In this document: positions 1-8,997 of the stretch, piece by piece | Layout: each line of letters starts with the position of its first letter | Position numbering within the stretch: the first letter of the stretch is position 1 | Origin: Candidatus Defluviibacterium haderslevense | Lineage (GTDB): Bacteria; Bacteroidota; Bacteroidia; Chitinophagales; Saprospiraceae | NCBI GenBank assembly: GCA_016712225.1 | Contig: JADJRL010000003.1 | Span: forward strand, 1,075,001 to 1,139,000 | Direction of reading: 5' to 3' | Length of the DNA: 64,000 bases | The notes under the pieces: generated by a model | What the model was told of the DNA's origin: nothing | What the model saw: only the letters and a program-made list of their open reading frames with translations | Databases searched by the model: none | Translations under genes and position numbers: made by a program

Positions 1-1
1 T

Positions 2-904
2 GGTGGTGCGATAAGTTTTATTGAAGACACCATTGACTTAGTTGGAAGTTTGAGAATCCTGAATTCAAAAATCGAATTTAACCAAGCTAAAGATTATGGT
101 GGTGGTTTATATTTATACAATACCAAAACAGATGTGAATAATTGCATTATTGGAAATAATTCATGCGAAGAAGGAAAAGGATTTGGTGGTGGTTTATCCA
201 TAGTACAAGCTAAGAGTCCATCTGTGGCAGTAAAATTTATTAACACAACCATTGCTACAAATAAAGCTAAAAGCGGATTTGGAATTTCTACTTTTACAAA
301 TGCAGCAAACTTATTAAAAATTGAATTATTAAATACTATTCTTTACCAACCAGATGGCACAAATTATCAAGTAGAATCGGGTCCTCAGGTCATATTAAGT
401 TTAGGTGGAAACCTGTCATCAGACAAAAGTTTAACCATTTCAGGTACTAATGATATTATAAATACAGATCCACTTTTTGTTAATGCAGGCTTAGAAGATT
501 ATCACCTAAAATCTGGCAGTCCTTGTATTAACAAAGGCATTAAAACTGCAGAAGTTTTGTCCTTAGATATTGAGAATAGAATTAGGGATAACTCACCAGA
601 TAAAGGTTGCCATGAGTTTGGAGCTCCAGTACCAAACCGTGACCTGGAAATAAATAATTCTCTAGTGATTATGGCATCCAATCAATGCAACACATTACAA
701 TTTACAATTGAATCAGATTGGAAAGGAGTAGCTCAATACACTGTTTTTGATGTAACCGGTAAAATAATAATCACTGGACACTTTAATAAATGGTCAACCA
801 AAGAGAATATCATTCATGAGGGTTTAGTATTTATGCCTGGGGTCTATTTCCTTAATGTAGTTCATGATACAACCATCGTTGGTAAATCATTTTTTAGAGA
901 CTAA
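2..904 (+). CDS. T9SS cargo protein with beta-helix (choice-of-anchor) repeats, 5' partial
   Basis: The reading frame is open to the left edge of the window, so the gene starts upstream and only its last 301 codons are visible; the TTG at 50 is not a credible start. The visible part has glycine-rich, Asn-rich strands typical of right-handed parallel beta-helix proteins (GGGL, NNCIIGNNS, GGNLSSD) and a choice-of-anchor style SPCINKG motif. The last roughly 85 residues look like a type A T9SS sorting domain: a strand with VFDVTGK, then PGVYFLNV, ending in GKSFFRD. It is therefore probably exported through the outer membrane by the type IX system and retained on the surface or released. The substrate or ligand cannot be told. 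It is followed by a convincing hairpin terminator. Confidence 0.75.
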   Translation, partial: GGAISFIEDTIDLVGSLRILNSKIEFNQAKDYGGGLYLYNTKTDVNNCIIGNNSCEEGKGFGGGLSIVQAKSPSVAVKFINTTIATNKAKSGFGISTFTNAANLLKIELLNTILYQPDGTNYQVESGPQVILSLGGNLSSDKSLTISGTNDIINTDPLFVNAGLEDYHLKSGSPCINKGIKTAEVLSLDIENRIRDNSPDKGCHEFGAPVPNRDLEINNSLVIMASNQCNTLQFTIESDWKGVAQYTVFDVTGKIIITGHFNKWSTKENIIHEGLVFMPGVYFLNVVHDTTIVGKSFFRD

Positions 905-928
905 TATCATTAGTTAAATTGCCTATCA

Positions 929-977
929 TTGGTTTGCATTTTATTCATAAAAAATAAATTGCAAACCAAACCTTTTT
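929..977 (+). terminator. Hairpin terminator after the beta-helix T9SS gene
   Basis: A 17-bp stem with one mismatch (arms 929-945 and 953-969, loop 946-952) is followed by five T residues at 973-977. It lies 25 bases after the stop codon of the upstream gene, which fits an intrinsic terminator. Confidence 0.75.
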
Positions 978-1002
978 GCATGTGATTTATTATTGGTTTG
1001 AG

Positions 1003-1022
1003 AATACTACAACAGTAGTATT
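1003..1022. terminator. Small inverted repeat between convergent genes
   Basis: A perfect 8-bp stem (AATACTAC / GTAGTATT) with a 4-base AACA loop lies 53 bases past the stop of the minus-strand uvrA gene. There is no T-tract on either side, so its role as a uvrA terminator is only a guess. Confidence 0.35.
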
Positions 1023-1074
1023 TAGCATCATTGTTACTCTAATCAATTCACTTTGTAGTGATGTGACACATCCA

Positions 1075-3915
1075 TTAAGAATTTCCTACTAATTTATTTT
1101 TGAGATAAGGAGCCGTTACTGAATTTGATACATGAACTAGCCCTTCCGGTGGTCCTTCATAAAGTAAGAAACCACCTTTTTTTCCACCTTCAGGACCCAG
1201 ATCGATAATCCAATCTGCTGTTTTGATGACTTCAATATTATGTTCAATAACCAATACAGAATGTCCTTTTTCAACAAGCCCATGCAGTGCAAATAATAGT
1301 TTTTTAATATCATCAAAATGCAATCCCGTTGTGGGTTCATCAAAAATAAAAAATATATGTTTGGTTTGGTCTTCTTGACCTAAATAAAACGCAAGTTTAA
1401 GTCGTTGTGCTTCTCCTCCTGAAAGCGTAGAAGATGATTGTCCTAATTTAAGATATCCCAAACCTACATCATCCAATGGCTTTAATTTTTTTACGATTTC
1501 TCTTCGGTCTCTAAAAAAATCCAATGCCTCTTCTATACTTAAATTTAAAACATCATTAATGTTCTTTCCTTTATATAATACTTCCAGTATTTCATTTTTG
1601 AATCGTTTTCCAAGGCAATCTTCACATAACAATGTTACATCTGCTAAAAATTGCATTTCAACAACAATTTCACCATCACCTTTGCAAGCTTCACATCTTC
1701 CACCTTCTACATTGAATGAAAAATGTTTTGCTTGATATGCTCTCATTTTAGCCAATTGTTGATTTCTAAACAAATCTCTGATTTCATCATAGGCTTTGAC
1801 ATAAGTTGCCGGATTGGATCTTGATGATCTTCCAATTCCTTGTTGATTGACCATCTCAACTTGTGCCAATCTTTTAAATGATCCTTCCAACTCTGCACCA
1901 AGTAATACATCTTCAGGTGCTGCATCTTCCAATTTTGATCTTAGGAGTGGGTATAGTAATTGTTTAATCAAAGTCGTTTTGCCAGAGCCTGAAACACCTG
2001 TAACACAAACCAAGTTATTAAGCGGAATTCGAACGGATATTTGTTTTAAGTTGTGTAATTGTGCATTGCTTAAGGTTAAAAAATCTATAGATTGCCTTCT
2101 TATTTTTGGAATTTCTATTTCGTTGATACCTGTTAAATAACTTGCTGTTAGATTTTTTGAACCCAGTTTTTTAAATTCTTTAATAGGTCCGATAAATTCT
2201 AACAAGCCTCCATGTATTCCTGCTTTTGGTCCAATATCTATGATGGTATCAGCTTGATGAATTATTTCTTCTTCGTGTTCAATAACAATAACTGTGTTTC
2301 CTAAATTACGCAAGTGAAATAAGACTTCGATCAGTTTAGTTGTGTCTTTTGGGTGAAGTCCGATACTGGGTTCATCAAGTATATATAAAGAAGAAGTTAG
2401 ATTAGACCCTAGCGTCCTGGTGAGATGAATACGTTGAGATTCTCCTCCGCTGAGCGAATTCGCTAATCGATCTAAAGTTAAATACCCAAGTCCAATTTTA
2501 TTTAAAACCCCAAGTCTATTTTTTATTTCTGTCAAAATACGAACAGAAATGATTTGTTCATTTTCTGTTAATTGTATGGATTCAAAAAATTCAATGAGTT
2601 CTTCAACAGGAACAAACATTAAATCTCTAAAATTTTTATCATTAATTTTTATATACAAAGCCTCCGGTCTTAAGCGTCCTCCCAAGCAACTGGTACAGCG
2701 TGTACGACCCCGATACCTGGCTAATAAAATACGGTTTTGAATTTTGTAAGTCTTGGATTCAAGTTCTTTGAAAAAAGCGTTGATACCTAAATACTGTTCA
2801 TGTCCATTCCAAAGTATATCAACTTGTTCAGGAGATAAATTTTTGTATGGCTTGTGCAGTGGAAAATCTATTTTATGTGCTATCTTTAGTAATGGACCCA
2901 ACCATTCATCCGATCGTTCTCCCTGCCAACATGAAATGACACCTTCATAAACTGATTTTGTTGGATTGACGATAACCTTATTCTCATCCAGTCCAATAAT
3001 TCGACCATAACCTTCACATTTAGGGCAAGCACCAAATGAATTATTATAATTAAATAAGGCTGCACTGGGCTCATGAAAGGTCATACCATCCAATTCCATT
3101 CTAACAGAAAAGACTTTCTCTGTGTCATCATTGACAATAATCCTACATTGTCCATATCCTTCACCTAATACCGTTTGTATGGAATCCGCAATCCGTTTAT
3201 TAAATTCTTCATCGAATTCTTGAATTATAAATCGATCAACGACTATTCTGTATTTTTCTGAAGCCGGATCGATCACTTTTATCTTAGCTATTTTTTTATC
3301 AGATTCAATAAGATCTTGGATCTCAACAAATTGATGGTCTATCAGAGCTCGGGTGTATCCTTTTTGTCCTAAAAATTCAAATTCTTGTTTAAGTGTACGA
3401 TCGGGATACACTTTTTGAATCGGAAAAACTAAGTAAACTCTATCATTGGGCTTGAGTGATAAAATAAATTGAAGAATATCATGAACCTCATTTTTTTTAA
3501 CCTCTTGACCAGAAATGGGTGAATAGGTTCTTCCTATCCTGGCAAACAACAACCTCAAATAATCATAAATTTCCGTCAAGGACCCTACTGTAGATCGTGC
3601 ATTTGTAGAAATTACTTTTTGTTCAATAGCAATTGCAGGACAAAGTCCTTTGATATAATCAACTTCAGGCTTTTTCATTCGATTTAAAAATTGCCTTGCA
3701 TATGCAGATAAACTCTCCACATACCTGCGTTGACCTTCTGCATATAAGGTATCAACAATTAAAGAAGATTTTCCGGAACCTGAGACACCAGTTACTACTA
3801 TCAGTTGATTTTTGGGAATGCTAACATCAATATTTCTTAAGTTATTGGAGCGTGCGCCTTTAATCTCAATATATTGAGTTGGTCTGGTCGGTGTTTTAGT
3901 TTTAGCCTTAGCCAT
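1075..3915 (-). CDS. uvrA: Excinuclease ABC subunit A (UvrA)
   Basis: This is the DNA-damage recognition ATPase of nucleotide excision repair, working with UvrB and UvrC, neither of which is in the window. The 946 residues match the family length. Two ABC ATPase modules are visible: Walker A GVSGSGKSS at residues 43-51 and GVSGSGKTT near 640, with signatures LSGGESQRI and LSGGEAQRL. The C-terminal zinc module (CEAC...CEDC) is complete. The first zinc module keeps only its second pair (GACPKCEGYG); the first Cys pair of the E. coli protein is replaced by a Cys-free stretch, which from memory is common in Bacteroidota UvrA. The start ATG at 3915 opens a Lys/Thr-rich tail before the conserved core. 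It stands alone, with no operon partner. Confidence 0.96.
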   Translation of the reverse strand: MAKAKTKTPTRPTQYIEIKGARSNNLRNIDVSIPKNQLIVVTGVSGSGKSSLIVDTLYAEGQRRYVESLSAYARQFLNRMKKPEVDYIKGLCPAIAIEQKVISTNARSTVGSLTEIYDYLRLLFARIGRTYSPISGQEVKKNEVHDILQFILSLKPNDRVYLVFPIQKVYPDRTLKQEFEFLGQKGYTRALIDHQFVEIQDLIESDKKIAKIKVIDPASEKYRIVVDRFIIQEFDEEFNKRIADSIQTVLGEGYGQCRIIVNDDTEKVFSVRMELDGMTFHEPSAALFNYNNSFGACPKCEGYGRIIGLDENKVIVNPTKSVYEGVISCWQGERSDEWLGPLLKIAHKIDFPLHKPYKNLSPEQVDILWNGHEQYLGINAFFKELESKTYKIQNRILLARYRGRTRCTSCLGGRLRPEALYIKINDKNFRDLMFVPVEELIEFFESIQLTENEQIISVRILTEIKNRLGVLNKIGLGYLTLDRLANSLSGGESQRIHLTRTLGSNLTSSLYILDEPSIGLHPKDTTKLIEVLFHLRNLGNTVIVIEHEEEIIHQADTIIDIGPKAGIHGGLLEFIGPIKEFKKLGSKNLTASYLTGINEIEIPKIRRQSIDFLTLSNAQLHNLKQISVRIPLNNLVCVTGVSGSGKTTLIKQLLYPLLRSKLEDAAPEDVLLGAELEGSFKRLAQVEMVNQQGIGRSSRSNPATYVKAYDEIRDLFRNQQLAKMRAYQAKHFSFNVEGGRCEACKGDGEIVVEMQFLADVTLLCEDCLGKRFKNEILEVLYKGKNINDVLNLSIEEALDFFRDRREIVKKLKPLDDVGLGYLKLGQSSSTLSGGEAQRLKLAFYLGQEDQTKHIFFIFDEPTTGLHFDDIKKLLFALHGLVEKGHSVLVIEHNIEVIKTADWIIDLGPEGGKKGGFLLYEGPPEGLVHVSNSVTAPYLKNKLVGNS

Positions 3916-4237
3916 AGTTTAAAATAACTCGCAAAAAGACGCAATTTTTATGACAATCACAAATAAACCCTTGGATGAATTAAGCCTAGTCTTTATATTT
4001 TATCTATACTAGGTACTAGATTTTAATAAATAATTTGAAAATAATAAGAATGGTATTATATTTGCCACACTAATATCGAGTTTGTCTTTGGGTTAAAATT
4101 ATGTTAAAAAGACCCATTAGATGCAACGAAAGTTATTATTAACGTATCTTTATATCATCAAACTTTTTTTAATCCAAATATAATTCGCCTATAGATTCTA
4201 ACTTCTACACTTATTTTTAATTATTTTCTTAAATTAA
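3916..4237. other. Divergent intergenic region uvrA / ECF sigma factor
   Basis: A 322-base AT-rich stretch between two divergent genes. It holds a good Bacteroidota-type promoter for the plus-strand sigma factor (separate entry) and then a long leader of about 165 bases in which I see no clear hairpin. A weaker box, TTTATTTG on the minus strand at 3967-3960, could serve uvrA but lacks a matching -33 element. Confidence 0.6.
4034..4064 (+). promoter_or_regulatory. Bacteroidota-type promoter for the ECF sigma gene
   Basis: TTTG at 4034-4037, a 19-bp spacer, then TATATTTG at 4057-4064. This is an exact match to the -33 TTTG / -7 TAnnTTTG pattern known for the Bacteroides primary sigma factor. 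Transcription would begin near 4071, leaving a 5' leader of about 165 bases. Confidence 0.6.
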
Positions 4238-4825
4238 ATGGGTATGCAAGTTATTAATCTAACTGATCATGAATTGATCACAGCTTATTTGGACGGTAGT
4301 GAAAGAGCCTTTCAAGAATTACTTTCTAGACATCAGCAAAAAATTTACACAGCCATTTATCTTTTTGTCAAAGATCGTGATCTTGCTGAAGATTTATTTC
4401 AAGAGGTCTTTATTAAAATTATTGACACATTAAGACGTGGTGGTTACAATCATGAAGGTAAATTCTCTCAATGGGCTGCCCGAATCGCATACAATATGTG
4501 TGTTGATCATTTTCGTCGGGGCAAAAGAAGAACCAAGGTGAATAATACAGATGACTTTGATATCTTTGATGTATTGGTTTTACCGGATGATAATCGAGAA
4601 GATCAACTCATTATAAGTGAGACCCATGATCGACTTAAACAACTCGTGGACATGTTACCTACAGAACAAAAAGAAGTTGTGATTCTTAGACATTATGCAG
4701 ATATGAGTTTTAAGGAAATTGCTTCTTTAACCCGGGTTAGTATCAACACAGCTCTCGGTCGGATGCGTTATGCCCTAATCAATATACGAAAAATGATGGA
4801 AGAAGGTGCAGTGGTGTTGCAATAA
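4238..4825 (+). CDS. ECF-type RNA polymerase sigma factor
   Basis: A 195-residue sigma-70 family protein with region 2 at about residues 25-95 (the AEDLFQEVF promoter-melting segment and the FSQWAARIAYNMCVDHFRR segment) and a region 4 helix-turn-helix at about 135-190 (LPTEQKEVVILRHYADMSF, then SINTALGRMRYAL). It directs RNA polymerase to alternative promoters. No anti-sigma gene follows, unlike many ECF loci; the next 916 bases are gene-free. The ATG at 4238 has a second in-frame ATG two codons later (4244), and either could be used. Regulation by its own promoter at 4034-4064 is likely. Which ECF subgroup it belongs to, and its target genes, cannot be read from the sequence. Confidence 0.93.
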   Translation: MGMQVINLTDHELITAYLDGSERAFQELLSRHQQKIYTAIYLFVKDRDLAEDLFQEVFIKIIDTLRRGGYNHEGKFSQWAARIAYNMCVDHFRRGKRRTKVNNTDDFDIFDVLVLPDDNREDQLIISETHDRLKQLVDMLPTEQKEVVILRHYADMSFKEIASLTRVSINTALGRMRYALINIRKMMEEGAVVLQ

Positions 4826-5741
4826 TCTAAATGTAATTAAGCAGTGTTTATTTAATTTTTAGTTGATTCATTCAGACACCAGATTTTAGTTTGAATAATA
4901 ATCTGATTTTGTTATTAATTATTTAATTAACTTATGCATTGTATTGGACTGGGTTCAATCTTCTACTATTTATTAGTTCAAAAATATTAGAACTTTCCAA
5001 TCAAGATTTAAGACTTTAAATCAGCAGATTTTTTTAGAAGAGATCAGCAGATATGATTGAATGACCATTATTGTTAGCTACACTTTAAAAAATAAATTGT
5101 AAATCTCAAGGAAGGGCGCAAACAACTTTATAAAAGAACAAAAATTTTAATTACTGAAAAATACGAATAAGCATTTAATATAAATTTAAGTTTTCAATCT
5201 AATATTTATGAAAATTTATTGAAGAGATTGAATTACCAGATTATACAACAATAGAATAATGCATTCCAGTTGTTCTAAATAAAACTTCAAACAGTCCATT
5301 TAAAAATAATTTCAGAATCGCAAGAATTTATTAAAAACACAATAGCAGCTTAAGCAAAGCATTAATGGATAAAATTTTACTTTGTTAGAAAAACCAAAAC
5401 TTAGAATAAGATTATTTTCTTAAAAAAATCCAGAGTCTCAAATGTTTATAAATCATTAAATCAAACTGTTAAAAAGAAAAAAGGGGCCGAAACCGAGCGG
5501 TTTCGTCCCCTCTTAATAACACTATGAGAACACCCTAAAGCACAAAGAACGGAATATTTGTAGATTTAATTCATTTATTGAATCATTTTTTTTATAATTT
5601 TTTTTATTTTCTATATATATCACTCATTTACAATATTTTATATTTATTTCAACAATCTGTTGATCCGGGAAAAAGAAATATTAAACTAGGAATGTTTCCC
5701 AAATTTTATCTTGCGATATTTGTGCGCCCATTTATGTTTAA
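4826..5741. other. 916-base gene-free region
   Basis: No credible ORF is present on either strand. Most of it is very AT-rich with no obvious structure. The exception is a GC-richer island at about 5483-5552 containing a strong hairpin with a T-tract on the minus strand (separate entry), which suggests a short minus-strand transcript. A possible weak promoter for the downstream E1 gene (GATATTTG, 5715-5722) lies at its right end. Confidence 0.6.
5471..5510 (-). terminator. Orphan intrinsic terminator (minus strand)
   Basis: The segment 5483-5510 folds into a GC-rich stem: a 4-bp GGGG/CCCC base, one mismatch, then a 7-bp CGAAACC/GGTTTCG stem around a GAGC loop. On the minus strand it is followed directly by TTTTTTCTTTTT (5482-5471), the classical intrinsic terminator layout. 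No minus-strand gene lies upstream of it, since the neighbour at 5742 runs on the plus strand. It therefore probably ends an unannotated small RNA. Confidence 0.65.
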
Positions 5742-7736
5742 ATGAATAAAAAATCTAACATTTCTTACCAGCGAGCTGACCATACTGGAGCGCTATTACA
5801 GAACTTGTATAAACGTTTAGTCTTTCCAAGGCTAGTAGAGGAAAAAATGTTGAATTTACTTAGACAGGGAAGAATTACAAAATGGTTTTCAGGTATTGGT
5901 CAGGAAGCTATTTCCGTAGGTGTTACTGCTGCGTTACATTCTGATGAATTTATTTTTCCATTGCACCGAAATTTAGGAGTATTTACAACTAGGGACATGC
6001 CATTGGATAGGTTATTTGCCCAATGGCAAGGAAAGATAGCCGGCTATAGCAAAGGTAGAGACCGTTCTTTTCATTTTGGTAATATGGATTATCATATAGT
6101 AGGTATGATTTCCCATCTTGGACCGCAATTAACTTTGGCCAATGGCACCGCACTAGCTTCAGTTTTAAAAAAAGAAAAAAAAGTTTCTGTTGCATTTACT
6201 GGAGAAGGAGGCACTAGTGAAGGGGATTTTCACGAAGCATTAAATTTGGCTTCTGTTTGGCGACTACCTGTTATATTTATTATTGAGAATAACGGTTACG
6301 GATTATCAACACCTACCAACGAGCAATATGCCTGTAAGCATTTAGCAGATAGGGCGATCGGATATGGCATGGAATCCCGGATAATAGATGGCAACAATAT
6401 TCTTGAAGTTTATTCAACGATAAAAGAAATAGCTGAAGAAATAAGAATAAATCCCAGACCCGTTTTAATAGAATGCATGACCTTTAGAATGCGTGGACAT
6501 GAGGAAGCATCTGGAATAAAGTATGTACCAAAAGAATTAATATCTGAATGGGCCACCAAAGACCCCATTGAAAATTATGAATTATGGTTAGTTGATGAAG
6601 AAATAATGACTCAAGATCAGTGCCATGAAATTCGTTCACATTTTAAAGAGCAAATTCAAAAAGATGTAGAACAAGTTTTTGATTGGGAAGAAGGAGATGC
6701 TTCTATAAAAAATGAATTAACGGATGTTTTTGCTCCTTTTCAATTCATTAAACAACAAGCTAAGCCAAATTCAACGAGACAGATCCGCTTTATTGATTCC
6801 ATTAAAGAAGGTCTGGATCAAGCCATGGAAAAGCATAACAATTTAGTATTAATTGGTCAAGATATAGCTAAATATGGTGGTGTATTTAAGATCACGGAAG
6901 GACTCATGGATAAATATGGCTCGTCTCGCGTACGGAATACACCGATTTGTGAATCAGCAATTATTGGAGCTGGTTTAGGTCTTAGTTTAGGAGGATTTAA
7001 ATCAATGGTAGAAATGCAATTTGCCGATTTCGTGAGTTGTGGTTTTAACCAAATAGTTAATAATTTAGCCAAATTGCATTATCGTTGGGGGGAAAAAGCA
7101 GATATGGTCATACGATTACCTGCTGGTGCAGGGACTCAGGCAGGTCCATTTCATTCCCAAACGAATGAAGCTTGGTTTACGCATGTTCCTGGTTTAAAAA
7201 TAGTATATCCATCGAATCCTTATGATGCCAAAGGTCTTTTATTAACCGCCTTCGAAGATCCTAATCCAGTATTGTTTTTTGAACACAAAGCTTTATACAG
7301 ATCTATTGAAGGTATTGTACCTGAAGAATACTATAATATTCCTTTTGGTAAGGCTCAATTGATTCGATCAGGTGATGATTTGAGTATTATTACCTATGGT
7401 CTAGGTGTCCATTGGGCCATGGAAGCTTGTGAATTAATGCAAATCAATGCAGATGTATTGGATCTAAGAACATTAACTCCATTAGATTATGAAGCTATTC
7501 ATGCTACTGTAATGAAGACTGGTCGGGTGTGTATTTTACATGAAGACAATTTATTTGGAGGATTGGGAGGTGAGCTTAGTGCTTACATTAATGAACACTT
7601 ATTCATCCATCTTGATGCACCGGTTGTTCGCTGTGCCTCGGAAAATACCCCAATCCCATTTGCCAAGAGATTGGAAGATATTTATTTAGCCAAAGATAAA
7701 TTACAAGAAAAACTTAGATATTTGCTCCAATATTAA
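5742..7736 (+). CDS. Fused 2-oxoacid dehydrogenase E1 component (alpha-beta)
   Basis: A 664-residue fusion of the E1 alpha and beta subunits of a pyruvate- or branched-chain-type 2-oxoacid dehydrogenase complex. It carries out thiamine-diphosphate-dependent decarboxylation and passes the acyl group to the lipoyl arm of E2. The alpha half (about 10-320) carries the ThDP/Mg motif GEGGTSEGDFHEALN...ENNGYG. The beta half (about 345-660) begins with IRFIDSIKEGLDQAM and has GQDIAKYGG, the E-S-A-I-IGAGLG segment and PAGAGTQAGPFHSQ. Single-chain fusions of this kind are common in Bacteroidota. No E2 or E3 gene is nearby, so the substrate is uncertain. DUF5606 and a glycosyltransferase gene follow after 7 and 6 bases, suggesting co-transcription. 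Confidence 0.92.
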   Translation: MNKKSNISYQRADHTGALLQNLYKRLVFPRLVEEKMLNLLRQGRITKWFSGIGQEAISVGVTAALHSDEFIFPLHRNLGVFTTRDMPLDRLFAQWQGKIAGYSKGRDRSFHFGNMDYHIVGMISHLGPQLTLANGTALASVLKKEKKVSVAFTGEGGTSEGDFHEALNLASVWRLPVIFIIENNGYGLSTPTNEQYACKHLADRAIGYGMESRIIDGNNILEVYSTIKEIAEEIRINPRPVLIECMTFRMRGHEEASGIKYVPKELISEWATKDPIENYELWLVDEEIMTQDQCHEIRSHFKEQIQKDVEQVFDWEEGDASIKNELTDVFAPFQFIKQQAKPNSTRQIRFIDSIKEGLDQAMEKHNNLVLIGQDIAKYGGVFKITEGLMDKYGSSRVRNTPICESAIIGAGLGLSLGGFKSMVEMQFADFVSCGFNQIVNNLAKLHYRWGEKADMVIRLPAGAGTQAGPFHSQTNEAWFTHVPGLKIVYPSNPYDAKGLLLTAFEDPNPVLFFEHKALYRSIEGIVPEEYYNIPFGKAQLIRSGDDLSIITYGLGVHWAMEACELMQINADVLDLRTLTPLDYEAIHATVMKTGRVCILHEDNLFGGLGGELSAYINEHLFIHLDAPVVRCASENTPIPFAKRLEDIYLAKDKLQEKLRYLLQY

Positions 7737-7743
7737 AATTGAT

Positions 7744-8142
7744 ATGATAAACTTAGATAAAATAATAGCCGTTAGCACTCAAAGTAGTTTGTTTTCATTA
7801 GTGGCTTCAAGATCAAACGGACTCATATTGGAAGATCTTTCCAATAAGAAACAAAATTTTTTTTCGTCTAGAATTTACCAATTCTCTCCTTTGGAATCGA
7901 TTGGAATTTATACCTTAACCGACACCATACCATTAAAGGAAGTGTATGAAATTTTTATCTCTAAAAACGAAACAAATCCGATTCCTTTACACAATATACC
8001 AGACCCTGAAATTAAATCTTATTTTGAACAGGTATTACCACAATATGATCCCTATAAGGTTCATGTAAAGGATATGAAAAAATGCTTAAAATGGTATCAC
8101 CAATTGAATCAGTTGGGATATTTCAATGAAGTAAAAGAATAG
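7744..8142 (+). CDS. DUF5606 domain protein
   Basis: A 132-residue soluble protein resembling the small Bacteroidota family DUF5606. The N-terminal pattern LDKIIAVSTQSSLFSLVASRSNGLILEDL, followed by LESIGIYTLTD and IPLKEVYEIF, is what I recognise; the biochemical role of the family is unknown to me. No signal peptide or membrane segment is visible. It starts 7 bases after the E1 fusion and ends 6 bases before the glycosyltransferase, so the three are probably one transcript, though a functional link is not evident. Confidence 0.75.
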   Translation: MINLDKIIAVSTQSSLFSLVASRSNGLILEDLSNKKQNFFSSRIYQFSPLESIGIYTLTDTIPLKEVYEIFISKNETNPIPLHNIPDPEIKSYFEQVLPQYDPYKVHVKDMKKCLKWYHQLNQLGYFNEVKE

Positions 8143-8148
8143 TCAAGA

Positions 8149-8889
8149 ATGTATAAAGGGAAAAAAGTTGTAGTAGTACTTCCGGCTTATAATGCAGAAA
8201 AAACTTTAGAACAGACTTACAATGAAATTCCATTTGATATTGTAGATGAACTAATTCTTTGCGATGATGCCAGTCACGATGCTACTTTTGAATTGGCAAA
8301 AAAATTGAATATTCATCATTGTTTGAGACACGAAGAGAATAAGGGTTATGGAGGAAATCAAAAAACATTATATAAAAAAGCTTTAGATATTGGAGCAGAT
8401 ATTATTATAATGCTGCATCCAGATTATCAATATACTCCAAAATTAATACCTGCGATGGTTAATCTTATTGGAGATGATTTATATCCTGTTGTTTTAGCAT
8501 CTAGAATTCTTGGAAAAGGTGCATTGAAGGGTGGAATGCCCTATTATAAATATGTCTTTAATCGCTTATTAACGATGACTCAAAATCTTTTGGTAAATTA
8601 TAAATTATCTGAATACCATACTGGATATAGGGCGTTTAACAGAACCGTATTAGAATCCATAGCATTTGAAACTAATTCTGATGACTTTGTTTTTGATAAT
8701 CAAATGTTATCACAAATCATTTACAAAAAATTTGATATTGCAGAATTGAGTTGCCCTACAAAATATTTTGCGGAGGCATCATCCATTAATTTCAGGCGAT
8801 CCATGATATATGGATTTGGCGTTTTATTGGTATCGGTAAGACATTTTTTGCAAAGACATCATTTAGCTTCATTTGAAATTTACAAGTAA
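8149..8889 (+). CDS. Family 2 glycosyltransferase (dolichol-phosphate-mannose synthase-like)
   Basis: A 246-residue GT-A fold enzyme. Motifs include VVVVLPAYNAEKTLEQTY at the N-terminus, the nucleotide-binding DDASHDAT, ENKGYGGNQ, and HPDYQY in the place of the DxD metal motif, then EYHTGYRAF as acceptor-side loop. This set matches the polyprenol-phosphate sugar transferase branch of GT2, which moves a sugar from an NDP donor to undecaprenyl phosphate. There is no C-terminal transmembrane pair, so it is probably membrane-associated at most. It is the last gene of the E1/DUF5606 group. Donor and acceptor are unknown. Confidence 0.85.
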   Translation: MYKGKKVVVVLPAYNAEKTLEQTYNEIPFDIVDELILCDDASHDATFELAKKLNIHHCLRHEENKGYGGNQKTLYKKALDIGADIIIMLHPDYQYTPKLIPAMVNLIGDDLYPVVLASRILGKGALKGGMPYYKYVFNRLLTMTQNLLVNYKLSEYHTGYRAFNRTVLESIAFETNSDDFVFDNQMLSQIIYKKFDIAELSCPTKYFAEASSINFRRSMIYGFGVLLVSVRHFLQRHHLASFEIYK

Positions 8890-8971
8890 TTTGACTTTTT
8901 GAATTATCAAGCTAGGTTTTCATTCTTTCTTTATAATTAAACAATTTATAGAATTATATTTTTATATAACT

Positions 8972-8979
8972 TACTTTTG
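8972..8979 (+). promoter_or_regulatory. -7 promoter element of asnS
   Basis: TACTTTTG matches TAnnTTTG exactly. No perfect TTTG lies 19-21 bases upstream. Transcription would start near 8986, about 12 bases before the ATG at 8998. The alternative upstream TTG (8977) would lie inside this element, which argues for the later start. Confidence 0.5.
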
Positions 8980-8997
8980 TGGGAAGAATTAGAAATC

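Noticed and set aside
5524..5538. A four-codon ORF (MRTP) next to the orphan hairpin, as a possible leader peptide
   Set aside because: It is too short, not next to a regulated gene in the right position, and lacks repeated regulatory codons.
8977..8997. Seven-codon N-terminal extension of asnS from a TTG
   Set aside because: The TTG lies inside a perfect -7 promoter element and the extension is not needed for the domain.
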